From Roseibium denhamense (GTDB lineage Bacteria; Pseudomonadota; Alphaproteobacteria; Rhizobiales; Stappiaceae): a stretch of DNA of 64,000 nucleotides. Location of the stretch: the NCBI RefSeq assembly GCF_009711415.1, contig NZ_SMLZ01000111.1, positions 62,001-126,000 on the forward strand, read 5' to 3'. The translations under genes were made by a program, and so were the position numbers. The notes beneath the pieces were generated by a model. It had not been told where the DNA came from. It did no database searches and worked only from the letters and a program-made list of their open reading frames with translations. Positions 54,781-62,944 of this stretch are shown here, piece by piece. How positions within the stretch are numbered: position 1 is the stretch's first letter; every line of letters begins with the position of its first letter.

Positions 54781-55344
54781 ATGAAAATCAACGGAAACGA
54801 AATCAAGCCGGGCAACGTGCTCCAGCATCAAGACACCCTGTGGGCCGTCGTAAAGGTCCAGCACGTTAAGCCGGGAAAAGGTGGCGCGTTCGCTCAGGTT
54901 GAAATGAAAAACCTTATCGACGGCCGCAAACTGAACGAGCGTTTTCGCTCCGAAGACAAGGTCGAGCGGGTTCGTCTTGAACAAAAAGACTTTCAGTATC
55001 TCTTCACCCAGGAAGACATGCTGGTATTCATGGACACCGAGACATACGAACAGCTGGAGCTGCAAGCCGATTTCGTCGGCGACCGCGCCGCGTTCCTCCA
55101 AGATGGCATGATGGTCACTGTCGAGCTTCACGAAGAGCGCCCGATTGGCATCACGCTGCCTCAGCACGTCACCCTCGAAATCAGTGAGGCTGACGCTGTA
55201 GTCAAGGGTCAAACGCAGTCCTCGTCCTACAAGCCGGCTCTTATGGAGAACGGTGTTCGCGTCATGGTTCCCCCGTTCATCACCGCCGGCGAAAAAATCA
55301 TCGTCGACACCGGGACATTGGAATATGTCCGGCGCGCGGACTGA
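54781..55344 (+). CDS. efp: Translation elongation factor P
   Basis: A 187-residue, three-domain protein that rescues ribosomes stalled at polyproline stretches. Lys33 in [14 protein letters not shown] is the position modified by beta-lysine in species with EpmA; no epmA or epmB gene is seen in this window. The C-terminal OB fold ends with [20 protein letters not shown]. Several Pro-rich proteins here (TolA and the 587-residue membrane protein) would be natural clients. Confidence 0.96.
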   Translation: MKINGNEIKPGNVLQHQDTLWAVVKVQHVKPGKGGAFAQVEMKNLIDGRKLNERFRSEDKVERVRLEQKDFQYLFTQEDMLVFMDTETYEQLELQADFVGDRAAFLQDGMMVTVELHEERPIGITLPQHVTLEISEADAVVKGQTQSSSYKPALMENGVRVMVPPFITAGEKIIVDTGTLEYVRRAD

Positions 55345-55414
55345 CTTTTTAACGGTACTCAAATGTTGGTGCGCCATGGAAACCGGGCCGCACCTGGAAA
55401 GTAAGTGTTCTTAA

Positions 55415-56215
55415 ATGGCTCGCACAGCTCTTCTCAATGTCATGGTTCAGGCCGCGATCAAAGCAGGCCGAAGCCTCGTCCGTGACTTCGGTGAAGTGGA
55501 AAATCTTCAGGTATCCCGCAAGGGTCCGGGGGACTTTGTCTCCGCCGCGGACCGCAAAGCTGAAGAGATCGTGCGCTCCGAACTGACCAAGGCCCGGCCG
55601 ACATTTGGTCTCGTGATGGAAGAAAGCGGTGTCATCGATGGTACCGACGGCCAGCACCGCTGGCACATTGATCCGTTGGACGGCACCACCAATTTCCTGC
55701 ACGGCATCCCGATGTTTGCGACATCCATCGCATTGGAGCGCAATGGGGAAATTGTCGCCGGTGTAATCTACAACCCCGTGATGGACGAGCTTTACACGGC
55801 CGAACGGGGCCGCGGCGCCTATTTGAACGACCGGCGGCTTCGCGTTGCCGGCCGCACCGAGCTTCCTGAAATGGTGTTTGCAACCGGCTTGCCCTTTATC
55901 GGTCACGGAGACCATGGCCGCAGCCTTCGGGAACTACGCTACATCATGCCTGAGGTTGCAGGTATTCGCCGGGCCGGTGCCGCCGCCCTTGACCTGGCAT
56001 GGACTGCCTCCGGCCGCTTGGACGGGTATTGGGAGCGCAATCTGAATTCCTGGGATATTGCGGCTGGACTTTTGATGGTCAAAGAGGCCGGCGGCTTTGT
56101 CAGTGACCTTGACGGCAAGAACAAGATGCTGGACAGCGGCGACGTTGTTGTCGGCAACGAAGTCGCTCACAAACACCTTCTGGCGCTTTTGAAAAAAGCA
56201 GCGGTCACAGACTAG
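55415..56215 (+). CDS. Inositol monophosphatase family protein (SuhB-like)
   Basis: A 266-residue Mg2+/Li+-sensitive phosphatase. Motif 1, WHIDPLDGTTNFLHG, and motif 2, WDIAAGLLMVKEAGG, supply the metal ligands; GLVMEEESG-like FGLVMEESGVI gives another Glu. Substrates may be inositol phosphates or related sugars (SuhB in E. coli also acts in rRNA antitermination). It lies 70 bp after efp on the same strand; efp-suhB pairs are common in Hyphomicrobiales. Confidence 0.9.
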   Translation: MARTALLNVMVQAAIKAGRSLVRDFGEVENLQVSRKGPGDFVSAADRKAEEIVRSELTKARPTFGLVMEESGVIDGTDGQHRWHIDPLDGTTNFLHGIPMFATSIALERNGEIVAGVIYNPVMDELYTAERGRGAYLNDRRLRVAGRTELPEMVFATGLPFIGHGDHGRSLRELRYIMPEVAGIRRAGAAALDLAWTASGRLDGYWERNLNSWDIAAGLLMVKEAGGFVSDLDGKNKMLDSGDVVVGNEVAHKHLLALLKKAAVTD

Positions 56216-56395
56216 GGTCTTAGCGTCAAGACCGGATCCTGCCGGGTTCTTTGCATGTGAAAACACGGTAGGGAACGTCTGGTAATTTCCACCTTTCCAG
56301 ACATATTCCGGCTTATCGCCGGATAAGAGGTTTCCAAGCCGTTAAAAATCACGCTATCAATCTGTTACCCCTTAAACAGGTGACAGATAGCGCAT

Positions 56396-57385
56396 ATGGC
56401 ACGTGAATTTGATCCCTACAGCCTGTCCAGCCCGAGGGCGTATTTAACATTCATGATCATCTTTCTGGTGATCGTCGCCTTCATTGCCTTCATTCTATTT
56501 CCGCAGATTTCAACAGCGTTTATGAGCAATCCGGGTCTGAACGGATTGATCGTCATGGTCGGCGCATTTGGTGTGCTTCTGCTGTTCGGGCGAGTTATCC
56601 GGCTCTTCCCCGAAATCAGCTGGGTCAACAGTTTCCGCATAGGCGATCCCGCGCTGGACACCCGCTCACCCGTACTACTTGCCCCAATGGCCGCCCTTCT
56701 GGGCAACAAGGCCGGCGACATGGCGCTGACGCCGACAACCGCACGGTCAATCCTTGATTCCATTGGTATGCGCCTCGAGGAATCGCGTGAGATGTCGCGG
56801 TACCTGACCGGCCTATTGGTTTTTTTGGGACTCCTCGGGACCTTCTGGGGCCTTTTGCAGACAGTCAGTTCTGTTGGAGCCACAATTCAGTCCTTGGACG
56901 TTGGCTCCGGCGACGCCAATGTGATTTTCGAGGATCTGAAAGCCGGACTGGAAGCACCGCTATCGGGCATGGGCACGGCCTTTTCATCCTCCCTGTTCGG
57001 ATTGACCGGTTCCTTGGTGCTCGGTTTTCTCGACCTGCAGGCCGGCCAGGCGCAAAACCGTTTCTACACCGAACTGGAAGACTGGCTTTCAACCGTTACT
57101 GATATCGATCCGGAAGATGGCGGCTTTGGCGCGGCCGATTCGCCCGGCGTGGAACAAATCCAGACATCAATCTCGGCCCTGCAGAAATCGGTTGAAGAAG
57201 GCGGCAGCAAGAATGCCGCCCAGGCGATGGCCAATCTGGCAGAGGGCATTCAGGGTCTCGTCAAACATGTCCGGTCGGAACAGCAAATGATGCGGGATTG
57301 GGCAGAAGCACAGGGTGAACAGCAAAAGCGCATTGAAGCCTTGCTGTCCTCCATCGCAGCTGCGTTTGACCGGGCGAAGGAGTAG
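56396..57385 (+). CDS. MotA/TolQ/ExbB-like proton-channel protein
   Basis: A 329-residue membrane protein with about four transmembrane segments (18-37, 47-66, about 140-160 in TGLLVFLGLLGTFWGLLQTV, and about 188-212 in GMGTAFSSSLFGLTGSLVLGF). The third and fourth match the proton-channel core of the MotA/TolQ/ExbB family. A C-terminal helical tail (about 250-329) is cytoplasmic. Its partner is the MotB/OmpA-like gene 6 bp downstream. The canonical tolQ is elsewhere in this window, so this is a second motor pair of unknown role. Confidence 0.8.
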   Translation: MAREFDPYSLSSPRAYLTFMIIFLVIVAFIAFILFPQISTAFMSNPGLNGLIVMVGAFGVLLLFGRVIRLFPEISWVNSFRIGDPALDTRSPVLLAPMAALLGNKAGDMALTPTTARSILDSIGMRLEESREMSRYLTGLLVFLGLLGTFWGLLQTVSSVGATIQSLDVGSGDANVIFEDLKAGLEAPLSGMGTAFSSSLFGLTGSLVLGFLDLQAGQAQNRFYTELEDWLSTVTDIDPEDGGFGAADSPGVEQIQTSISALQKSVEEGGSKNAAQAMANLAEGIQGLVKHVRSEQQMMRDWAEAQGEQQKRIEALLSSIAAAFDRAKE

Positions 57386-57390
57386 CGGGA

Positions 57391-58425
57391 ATGGCCGGAG
57401 GATTGCGCGCGCGCCGCAGAGGCCAATCCACGGATTATTGGCCCGGCTTTGTCGATGCGATGGCCACATTGCTGCTGGTCATCATATTCCTGCTGTCGAT
57501 TTTCATGCTGGCGCAATTCTTTCTCTCGCAGCAATTGTCCGGGCGCGACACCGTCCTCAACCGCCTGAATGCGCAGATCAGCGAACTTACCGAGCTGCTT
57601 GCGCTGGAACGTGCCAGTTCCGGCGAACTTGAGGATACAATTTCAGGACTTCAGGCAAGCCTTGGCGCAGCGGAAGCCGAACAGCAGCGTCTACTCGGGC
57701 TGTTGGATAGCAGCTCAGGCGAGGCAGATGCCGCAGGCGGCCGCGCAGCCCGGCTGGAAAACATGCTGGATGAGGAACGGCAAGTGAGCCAGCAGGCCTT
57801 GGCCCAAGTCGAACTTCTCAATCAGCAAATCGCAGCGCTCAGGCGGCAGATTGCAGCCGCAAATGCGGCCTTGGAGGCCTCAGAAGCAAAAGAGGCCGAA
57901 AGCCAGGCAAAAATCGCCAGCCTCGGGCGCCGCCTCAATGCCGCCTTGGTTCAGCGGGTTCAGGAACTGTCGCGCTACAGATCAGACTTCTTTGGCCGGT
58001 TGCGTGAAATCCTGTCCCAAAGGTCGGATATTTCCGTCGTTGGGGACCGCTTCGTCTTCCAGTCTGAAGTCTTGTTTGATTCCGGATCCGAAGACATCAA
58101 CCCTGCCGGACAGCAGGAACTCGACAAGCTGGCAGAAGCCATTCTGGAGCTCAGCGTCCAGATCCCGGATGAGATCAATTGGGTCTTGAGAGTTGACGGT
58201 CACACGGATGCAAGGCCGCTTTCCGGCACAGGCCGCCTTCGCAACAACTGGGAGCTCTCAGCCGCACGCGCCATATCGGTAGTCCGCTATCTCATCGAGC
58301 AGGGTGTTGACCCGCGGCGCTTGGTTGCTGCCGGGTTTGGTGAATTCCAACCGCTTGAAGAGGGTGAAACACCCGACGCTCTTGCGCGGAACCGGCGGAT
58401 CGAGCTGAAATTGACCGAACGTTAA
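57391..58425 (+). CDS. MotB/OmpA-like peptidoglycan-binding motor partner
   Basis: A 344-residue protein with one N-terminal transmembrane span (about 20-46, with DYWPGFVDAMATLLLVIIF, where the Asp is placed like the MotB/TolR proton Asp), a long periplasmic coiled coil (about 50-190), and an OmpA-like domain (about 205-340) with DGHTDARPLSG and ALARNRRIELKL that binds peptidoglycan. With the upstream gene it forms a MotAB-type ion-driven unit anchored to the wall. The two genes are adjacent and co-transcribed. Confidence 0.8.
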   Translation: MAGGLRARRRGQSTDYWPGFVDAMATLLLVIIFLLSIFMLAQFFLSQQLSGRDTVLNRLNAQISELTELLALERASSGELEDTISGLQASLGAAEAEQQRLLGLLDSSSGEADAAGGRAARLENMLDEERQVSQQALAQVELLNQQIAALRRQIAAANAALEASEAKEAESQAKIASLGRRLNAALVQRVQELSRYRSDFFGRLREILSQRSDISVVGDRFVFQSEVLFDSGSEDINPAGQQELDKLAEAILELSVQIPDEINWVLRVDGHTDARPLSGTGRLRNNWELSAARAISVVRYLIEQGVDPRRLVAAGFGEFQPLEEGETPDALARNRRIELKLTER

Positions 58426-58490
58426 ACAGAAAGCCCCTCATCGCTTGATGAAACGAAAACTGCCTCTCGGCAATTTCTCAGGAGACAGAC

Positions 58491-58874
58491 TTGCTCAAAG
58501 GTCGCTGTGACTGCGGAAAAGTCCGGTTCGAAGTTCCAAAGGTTCGAAATACGGTCACGGTTTGTCATTGCGGACAATGCCGCCGTGCGAGCGGGCATGC
58601 CTGGGCATCGACGCATGCCCCCTATGACAGTTTGAGCTTCACGGCGGATGATGGCCTGACCTGGTATGAATCATCTGATTTCGCCAAACGCGGCTTTTGC
58701 AAGTTTTGTGGATGCAGCCTGTTTTACCGCATGAATACCGAAGACGGCATAGGCATCGCAGCCGGGTGTCTGGAAAGTCCGACCGGACTTAAAATTGGCA
58801 AACACATCTTTGTCAAAGACAAGGGTGACTATTATGACATCACCGGCGACGCCCCTCAGCTCCAGAAACTCTAA
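58491..58874 (+). CDS. GFA-family (glutathione-dependent formaldehyde-activating-like) protein
   Basis: A 127-residue zinc protein with the family Cys pattern: KGRCDCGKVRF, VTVCHCGQCRR and GFCKFCGCSLF. Members include formaldehyde-activating Gfa and CENP-V-like enzymes; most, including this, have unproven activity. The start is TTG at 58491 with AGGAG six bases upstream. It is monocistronic, 66 bp after the MotB-like gene, and convergent with the next gene. Confidence 0.86.
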   Translation: MLKGRCDCGKVRFEVPKVRNTVTVCHCGQCRRASGHAWASTHAPYDSLSFTADDGLTWYESSDFAKRGFCKFCGCSLFYRMNTEDGIGIAAGCLESPTGLKIGKHIFVKDKGDYYDITGDAPQLQKL

Positions 58875-58948
58875 GTAACATCTGCACCTAACCTAAGGTC
58901 AGGGACTGTTACAGCTTCCACCCCGCGCATTTCCTCACCTTAGAGGAC

Positions 58949-58980
58949 AAAAAACCACCGGCTGATGCTTCAACCGGTGG
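58949..58980 (-). terminator. Intrinsic terminator after trcR
   Basis: A 7-bp stem (CCACCGG with CCGGTGG and a long loop) followed on the minus strand by TTTTTTG, about 30 bp past the trcR stop. Confidence 0.75.
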
Positions 58981-59007
58981 CTTCAGAACTGCCGCTGGAG
59001 CAGGCGT

Positions 59008-59754
59008 TTAAGACTTGTTCGAGCTGTCGTCGTCCGTTTCGTCGCCGCCTTCTGATTCTTTCGGAGAGCTCAGATTTGCGAACACGGCGTCGACATCGAT
59101 CTCCTCTTCTTCCTCGCGCTGGATCGGCTTGCTTGTATCAAGCGAGAAAGCAGCGGCGATTGCATCGTCACTGGTGCTCTCATCGACGGACATAAGGGTG
59201 TTTTCAGCCTCTCCGGCCGCTGGTAGAGGAGCATTCTTCGCCGCCTTTTCGACTTCCATATCCAACTCCAACTGGCTGCAAAGTCCAAGTGTGACGGGAT
59301 CAGACGGTGTCAAATTGGCGGAATTCCAGTGCGTCCGGTCGCGAATAGCTGCGATGGTCGGCTTTGTTGTCCCAACCAGCCGCATGATCTGGGCATCTTT
59401 CAACTCCGGGTGGTTGCGCACCAACCACAAAATTGCGTTCGGCCGGTCCTGACGGCGGGACACCGGAGTATAGCGCGGCCCTTTCCGTTTGGATTCGGGA
59501 ACAACAACTTTCGAGCCCTGCAGCTTCAGCTGATAGTTCGGGTCGTTTTGAGCCTTTTCGACTTCTTCACGCGTCAGCTGACCAGTTAGGATCGGATCAA
59601 GACCTTTAATGCCCTGAGCAGCTTCGCCGTCCGCAATCGCCTTCACCTCAAGCGGATGAAGTTTGCAGAAGCTTGCGATCTGAGTGAAGCTCAGCGCGGT
59701 GTTGTCCACGAGCCAGACAGCGGTTGCCTTCGGCATAAGCGGCGTGTTCGCCAT
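59008..59754 (-). CDS. trcR: Cell-cycle transcriptional regulator TrcR (DUF1013)
   Basis: A 248-residue DUF1013 protein. A conserved N-terminal block (NTPLMPKATAVWLVDNTALSF, then LKLQGSKVVVPESKRKGPRYTPVSRRQDRPNAI over about 75-105) looks like a DNA- or polymerase-binding module, with a helix-turn-helix-like segment (ELKDAQIMRLVGTTKPTIAAIR). The C-terminal 80 residues are acidic and disordered. TrcR-type proteins were linked to cell-cycle transcription in Alphaproteobacteria. It is monocistronic. Confidence 0.83.
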   Translation of the reverse strand: MANTPLMPKATAVWLVDNTALSFTQIASFCKLHPLEVKAIADGEAAQGIKGLDPILTGQLTREEVEKAQNDPNYQLKLQGSKVVVPESKRKGPRYTPVSRRQDRPNAILWLVRNHPELKDAQIMRLVGTTKPTIAAIRDRTHWNSANLTPSDPVTLGLCSQLELDMEVEKAAKNAPLPAAGEAENTLMSVDESTSDDAIAAAFSLDTSKPIQREEEEEIDVDAVFANLSSPKESEGGDETDDDSSNKS

Positions 59755-59905
59755 CGGTCAAATTCCTCCTGTGTGCTCTCTCGCCCGGCAGGGCGAAAAA
59801 GCGATGTACCATTCAAGATTAATGGGAAGTTGCCTGAATATAGTCCGAACGCAGTCCAAACGCAAACATCCGCGACAGAAACCTTGGCTGAAGGCAACGG
59901 GGCAG

Positions 59906-60910
59906 TCACGTTTCGAACGTCAGCACGATTTTCCCGATATGGCTTGAACTCTCCATGCGTTCATGAGCCTTGGCCGAATCTTGAAATGGAAAAGTCGAAT
60001 CCATGACGGGGCGTATCTGCCCGTCCCCGACCTTCGGCCATACAGTGTCCAGCAATTGGGCCGCAATCCGGTCTTTGAAAGCAACGCTGCGTGGCCTCAG
60101 AGTAGTCCCGGTATGGGTTAAGCGCTTCACCATGAGGCGGGAAAAATTGACCTTGTCGGAGACACCATTGAGTGTCGCAATCTGGCAGACCCGTCCTTCT
60201 ATTGCTGCAGCTTTCCAGTTCCGCTCAACATAGTCGCCCCCAACCATGTCAAGAATGACGTCAACACCCTGTCCATTGGTAATTTCCAGGATTTCCTTTT
60301 CAAACACCTGGTTGCGGTAATTGATGACATGGTCCGCGCCCAGCTTTTTGACGGCGTCTGCTTTGGCATCGGATCCCACGGTCGTGAACACTTGCGCACC
60401 GAAGGTTTTGGCAAGCTGGATCGCCGTTGTTCCTATCCCGGACGACCCGCCATGAACGAGAAACGTTTCACCTGCCTTCAAGCCGCACCTGTCGAACACA
60501 TTCGCCCAGACCGTAAAGAACGTTTCCGGCAATGCTGCGGCTTCAACAATGGACAGGTTACCAGGGACGGGTAAAGCATGTCCGGCCGGCACTTTACAAA
60601 ACTCTGCATAACCGCCACCCGGGGCCAGAGCTGTTACCAGTGCGCCAGGTTGGTACCGGTCAACATCCGGCGCAACGCTGACAACTTCACCGGCGACCTC
60701 AAGCCCCGGCAGGTCTGACGCCCCTTTTGGTGGAGGATAAGCCCCTGCCCGCTGAAGCACATCAGGACGATTAACGCCCGCAGCCTGAACTCTGATCAGG
60801 ATTTCCCCGCTCTCAAGTTCTGGCAGAGGCCGTTTTTCCAATTTTAGGACTTCCGGCCCTCCGGGTTCCGAAATCGCAATCGCAGACATTTCTTGCGGCA
60901 GATTTTGCAT
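59906..60910 (-). CDS. NAD(P)H:quinone oxidoreductase, zinc-independent MDR family (PIG3-like)
   Basis: A 334-residue medium-chain dehydrogenase/reductase. GroES-like domain (about 30-130) with GVNRPDVLQRAGAYPPP and PGLEVAGEVV, then a Rossmann domain with VHGGSSGIGTTAIQLAK and VILDMVGGDYVERN. No structural-zinc Cys set is present, as in quinone oxidoreductases. Electron acceptors are probably quinones. The Met at 60910 (MQNLPQEMSAIAI) was chosen; upstream residues lack a ribosome site. Confidence 0.88.
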   Translation of the reverse strand: MQNLPQEMSAIAISEPGGPEVLKLEKRPLPELESGEILIRVQAAGVNRPDVLQRAGAYPPPKGASDLPGLEVAGEVVSVAPDVDRYQPGALVTALAPGGGYAEFCKVPAGHALPVPGNLSIVEAAALPETFFTVWANVFDRCGLKAGETFLVHGGSSGIGTTAIQLAKTFGAQVFTTVGSDAKADAVKKLGADHVINYRNQVFEKEILEITNGQGVDVILDMVGGDYVERNWKAAAIEGRVCQIATLNGVSDKVNFSRLMVKRLTHTGTTLRPRSVAFKDRIAAQLLDTVWPKVGDGQIRPVMDSTFPFQDSAKAHERMESSSHIGKIVLTFET

Positions 60911-61057
60911 GGCGGCCTTTCTTCGCGGTTCATTTTGACACACTAGTCACAGTATCCTAAGCCAGATAGACGCAAGCATAAGGCGGCAAAGGCAAGGCAA
61001 AACTGCTGCAGAGCCGGATGTGCAACGAGTGCTTAACACGTGATTGGGAGTGTTGAC

Positions 61058-61255
61058 ATGGGCCTGTTCGATGAAGATGTCCCCAAAAAATCCCCATTTG
61101 AAACAATTTCGGTGGGCGATAATCTCGAACGCCTGTCCGAAGATGAACTCGCCGAGCGGATTAAGGCTCTTAAGGGTGAGATCGAAAGGACACAGGCAGC
61201 CCTCGAACAACGTGGCAATATTCGCAATGCCGCAGACGCGTTTTTCAAAAAATAG
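61058..61255 (+). CDS. DUF1192 family small protein
   Basis: A 65-residue soluble protein with the family core SVGDNLERLSEDELAERIKALKGEI and a Lys-rich end (residues 18-42 plus tail). DUF1192 proteins are short and alphaproteobacterial, of unknown function. The ATG at 61058 (MGLFDEDVPKK) follows GGGAG by seven bases. Confidence 0.82.
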   Translation: MGLFDEDVPKKSPFETISVGDNLERLSEDELAERIKALKGEIERTQAALEQRGNIRNAADAFFKK

Positions 61256-61359
61256 ATGTGATATTTCTTACATTTACTAGAGAGATAAACAGCTTCCCGT
61301 CAAACTCTAGGGCAGCCAAATAGGTAAAAATTTAATCGTTTACCAGTCATTAATCTTTC

Positions 61360-61469
61360 TAAAATATAAACAGAGGCATCCAGTCATCTGGATTGAGTGG
61401 CTCTAATCCACTCTGTTTGACGCCTCCCTGTTAATGACTTCAGAGCCGCTGCTTGCGGCTCTTTTTTTT
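61360..61469 (+). ncRNA. Candidate small RNA with three-way junction and intrinsic terminator
   Basis: From about 61369 the sequence folds into an outer stem (AACAGAGGC with GCCT-CC-CTGTT) enclosing two hairpins, ATCCAG-TCAT-CTGGAT and GAGTGG-(7)-CCACTC. A perfect 8-bp terminator stem (AGAGCCGC/GCGGCTCT) and seven T follow. TAAAAT at 61360-61365 fits a -10 placed just before the fold. It lies between DUF1192 and rcdA. It could instead be the 3'-UTR of the DUF1192 mRNA. I do not recognise an Rfam family. Confidence 0.55.
61442..61469 (+). terminator. Strong intrinsic terminator before rcdA
   Basis: AGAGCCGC pairs perfectly with GCGGCTCT around a 5-base loop and is followed by TTTTTTT. It ends either the DUF1192 transcript or the candidate small RNA. 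Confidence 0.92.
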
Positions 61470-61668
61470 GCTTCAAACCAATAGTAAGGTGACGGCATCT
61501 GGTTAACGGCCGTTAACGAATTGCATCTGGCACGCCCTTTGCTGAGTTACCGGTACACCAGAGCGAAAGGTCCCAAAATAAGACACCTGAACCGGAGTGA
61601 GACACTTTGACAGGATGTCGGGACCCACAAGCTCTGAACCGGCAGTATTAGCGAGGCGTAGCAGTCCT

Positions 61669-62208
61669 ATGACCGAAGAAATCAAATCAGCAAGCCGCCC
61701 TGTGAGCGCTGTGCACATTGCGCACCACCTTGCAAGCTCGGACAATTTCCAGAGCCTGTTTCAGGAAGGCATGTCTTTAGTTGAAGAGACTGCAATGTAT
61801 CTGGACGGTGACGGCCGCGAGGAAGCCAAGCTTCTTGAACGCCCTGCTTCGCTTGCCTATGCCACAGAATCAATGCGGCTGACGACACGGCTCATGCAGC
61901 TTGCATCCTGGCTGCTTCTTCAGCGCGCGGTGAATGAAGGCGAGATGTCACGCGAGCAAGCCGGCAACGACAAGAACAAGGTGCGTCTCGACAAACTGAG
62001 CAGTGCAACCGGCGGATCGGCCTGGCAAGACCTGCCGCAAACCCTGCGCGATTTGATTGAACGCTCAACGCGGCTGCAGGAACGCATCGTCCACCTCGAC
62101 AAGATGCTTTACCGGGTCGAAGAAGAGCAAGCCGAGCAAGCAGGAAACGACAATCCGGTCGCCTCTCAGCTCAACAAGTTGAATGCCGCGTTCGGCAACA
62201 TCCGATAA
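61669..62208 (+). CDS. rcdA: CtrA degradation adaptor RcdA (DUF1465)
   Basis: A 179-residue helical protein of the DUF1465/RcdA family. The segments YLDGDGREEAKLL, TRLMQLASWLLLQRAVNEGEM and LPQTLRDLIERSTRLQERI are typical. In Caulobacter, RcdA works with CpdR and PopA to hand CtrA to ClpXP at the pole. The Met at 61669 (MTEEIKSASR) was chosen over an upstream Met at 61597. The C-terminal tail is disordered, as usual. Confidence 0.86.
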   Translation: MTEEIKSASRPVSAVHIAHHLASSDNFQSLFQEGMSLVEETAMYLDGDGREEAKLLERPASLAYATESMRLTTRLMQLASWLLLQRAVNEGEMSREQAGNDKNKVRLDKLSSATGGSAWQDLPQTLRDLIERSTRLQERIVHLDKMLYRVEEEQAEQAGNDNPVASQLNKLNAAFGNIR

Positions 62209-62232
62209 AGAAATGCGCTTATGACGCTTGAG

Positions 62233-62259
62233 AGGCCGCCTGCATAAGGCGGCCTTTTT
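62233..62259 (+). terminator. Intrinsic terminator after rcdA
   Basis: An 8-bp stem (AGGCCGCC/GGCGGCCT, 7-base loop) with a run of T, about 25 bp past the rcdA stop. Confidence 0.85.
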
Positions 62260-62276
62260 CATTTAGCCAGCGCCAA

Positions 62277-62304
62277 CAAAAAACCCGGCCATCGGCCGGG
62301 TTTT
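62277..62304 (-). terminator. Intrinsic terminator after rpmE
   Basis: A 9-bp stem (AACCCGGCC/GGCCGGGTT, 3-base loop) with a U run on the minus strand, about 30 bp past the rpmE stop. It lies back to back with the rcdA terminator. Confidence 0.85.
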
Positions 62305-62333
62305 CTCGTTTGCTTTCCGATTTTCCTAACAGC

Positions 62334-62558
62334 TTAAGAGCCGAGAAAACCAGCAAATTTGTTCTTGAAGCGAGACACGCGGCCGCCGCGGTCCATCAGC
62401 TGGGTGTTGCCACCCGTCCATGCTGGATGGGACGAAGGATCGATGTCGAGCTGAAGAGTGTCACCTTCTGCCCCATAAGTGGAGCGGGTGGTGAACTCGG
62501 TACCATCGGTCATAACGACTTTGATGGTGTGGTAATCGGGATGGATATCCGCTTTCAT
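62334..62558 (-). CDS. rpmE: 50S ribosomal protein L31, zinc-independent form
   Basis: A 74-residue L31 protein: [23 protein letters not shown] and [23 protein letters not shown]. It has no Cys at all, so it is the C-minus form that does not bind zinc, the usual state in many Alphaproteobacteria. The ATG at 62558 was chosen; an upstream in-frame start at 62573 would add only five residues. A terminator follows. Confidence 0.93.
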   Translation of the reverse strand: MKADIHPDYHTIKVVMTDGTEFTTRSTYGAEGDTLQLDIDPSSHPAWTGGNTQLMDRGGRVSRFKNKFAGFLGS

Positions 62559-62573
62559 GGCCTGTCCTTTCAA

Positions 62574-62944
62574 GCGCTTCCAGCACGCCTATTTGTGAAA
62601 CGGGCAAGGACAACGCAAACGAAATAAAGGGCCGCCAATCCGGTTGCAGACGCCGCCCTTAGAAACATGAGGCGGGGATATACCCTAAGGCAGCGGCTGA
62701 AACAAGAGGTCGGCGGTGCTTTTTACAAACAGGAATAGCTCCCCGTCCCGCAATAACTCGAAAGCCACTCTGATGTCAGATCCGTTACACACCGATCCCT
62801 GAGTTTTTCAGACAAGTCCTTCGAGGAAAATCTGGTGGATCAGGCGGAAATTCGCTGCCGGATTTGAAAAGGATTGGCACCGCTCCCTCACCTGATTATG
62901 TAGGCACTCAACCAAAAAAACCCAAAGAGCAAAATTCCAAAACA
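62574..62944. other. Intergenic region between rpmE and the ABC exporter
   Basis: About 370 bp between divergent genes. I see no supported gene, repeat or terminator. It should carry both promoters. Confidence 0.5.

Noticed and set aside
56396-58425. Possible Zorya (ZorAB) anti-phage system
   Set aside because: The membrane pair has the right general form, but no ZorC, ZorD or ZorE gene is near, and the neighbours are efp, an IMPase-family gene and trcR.
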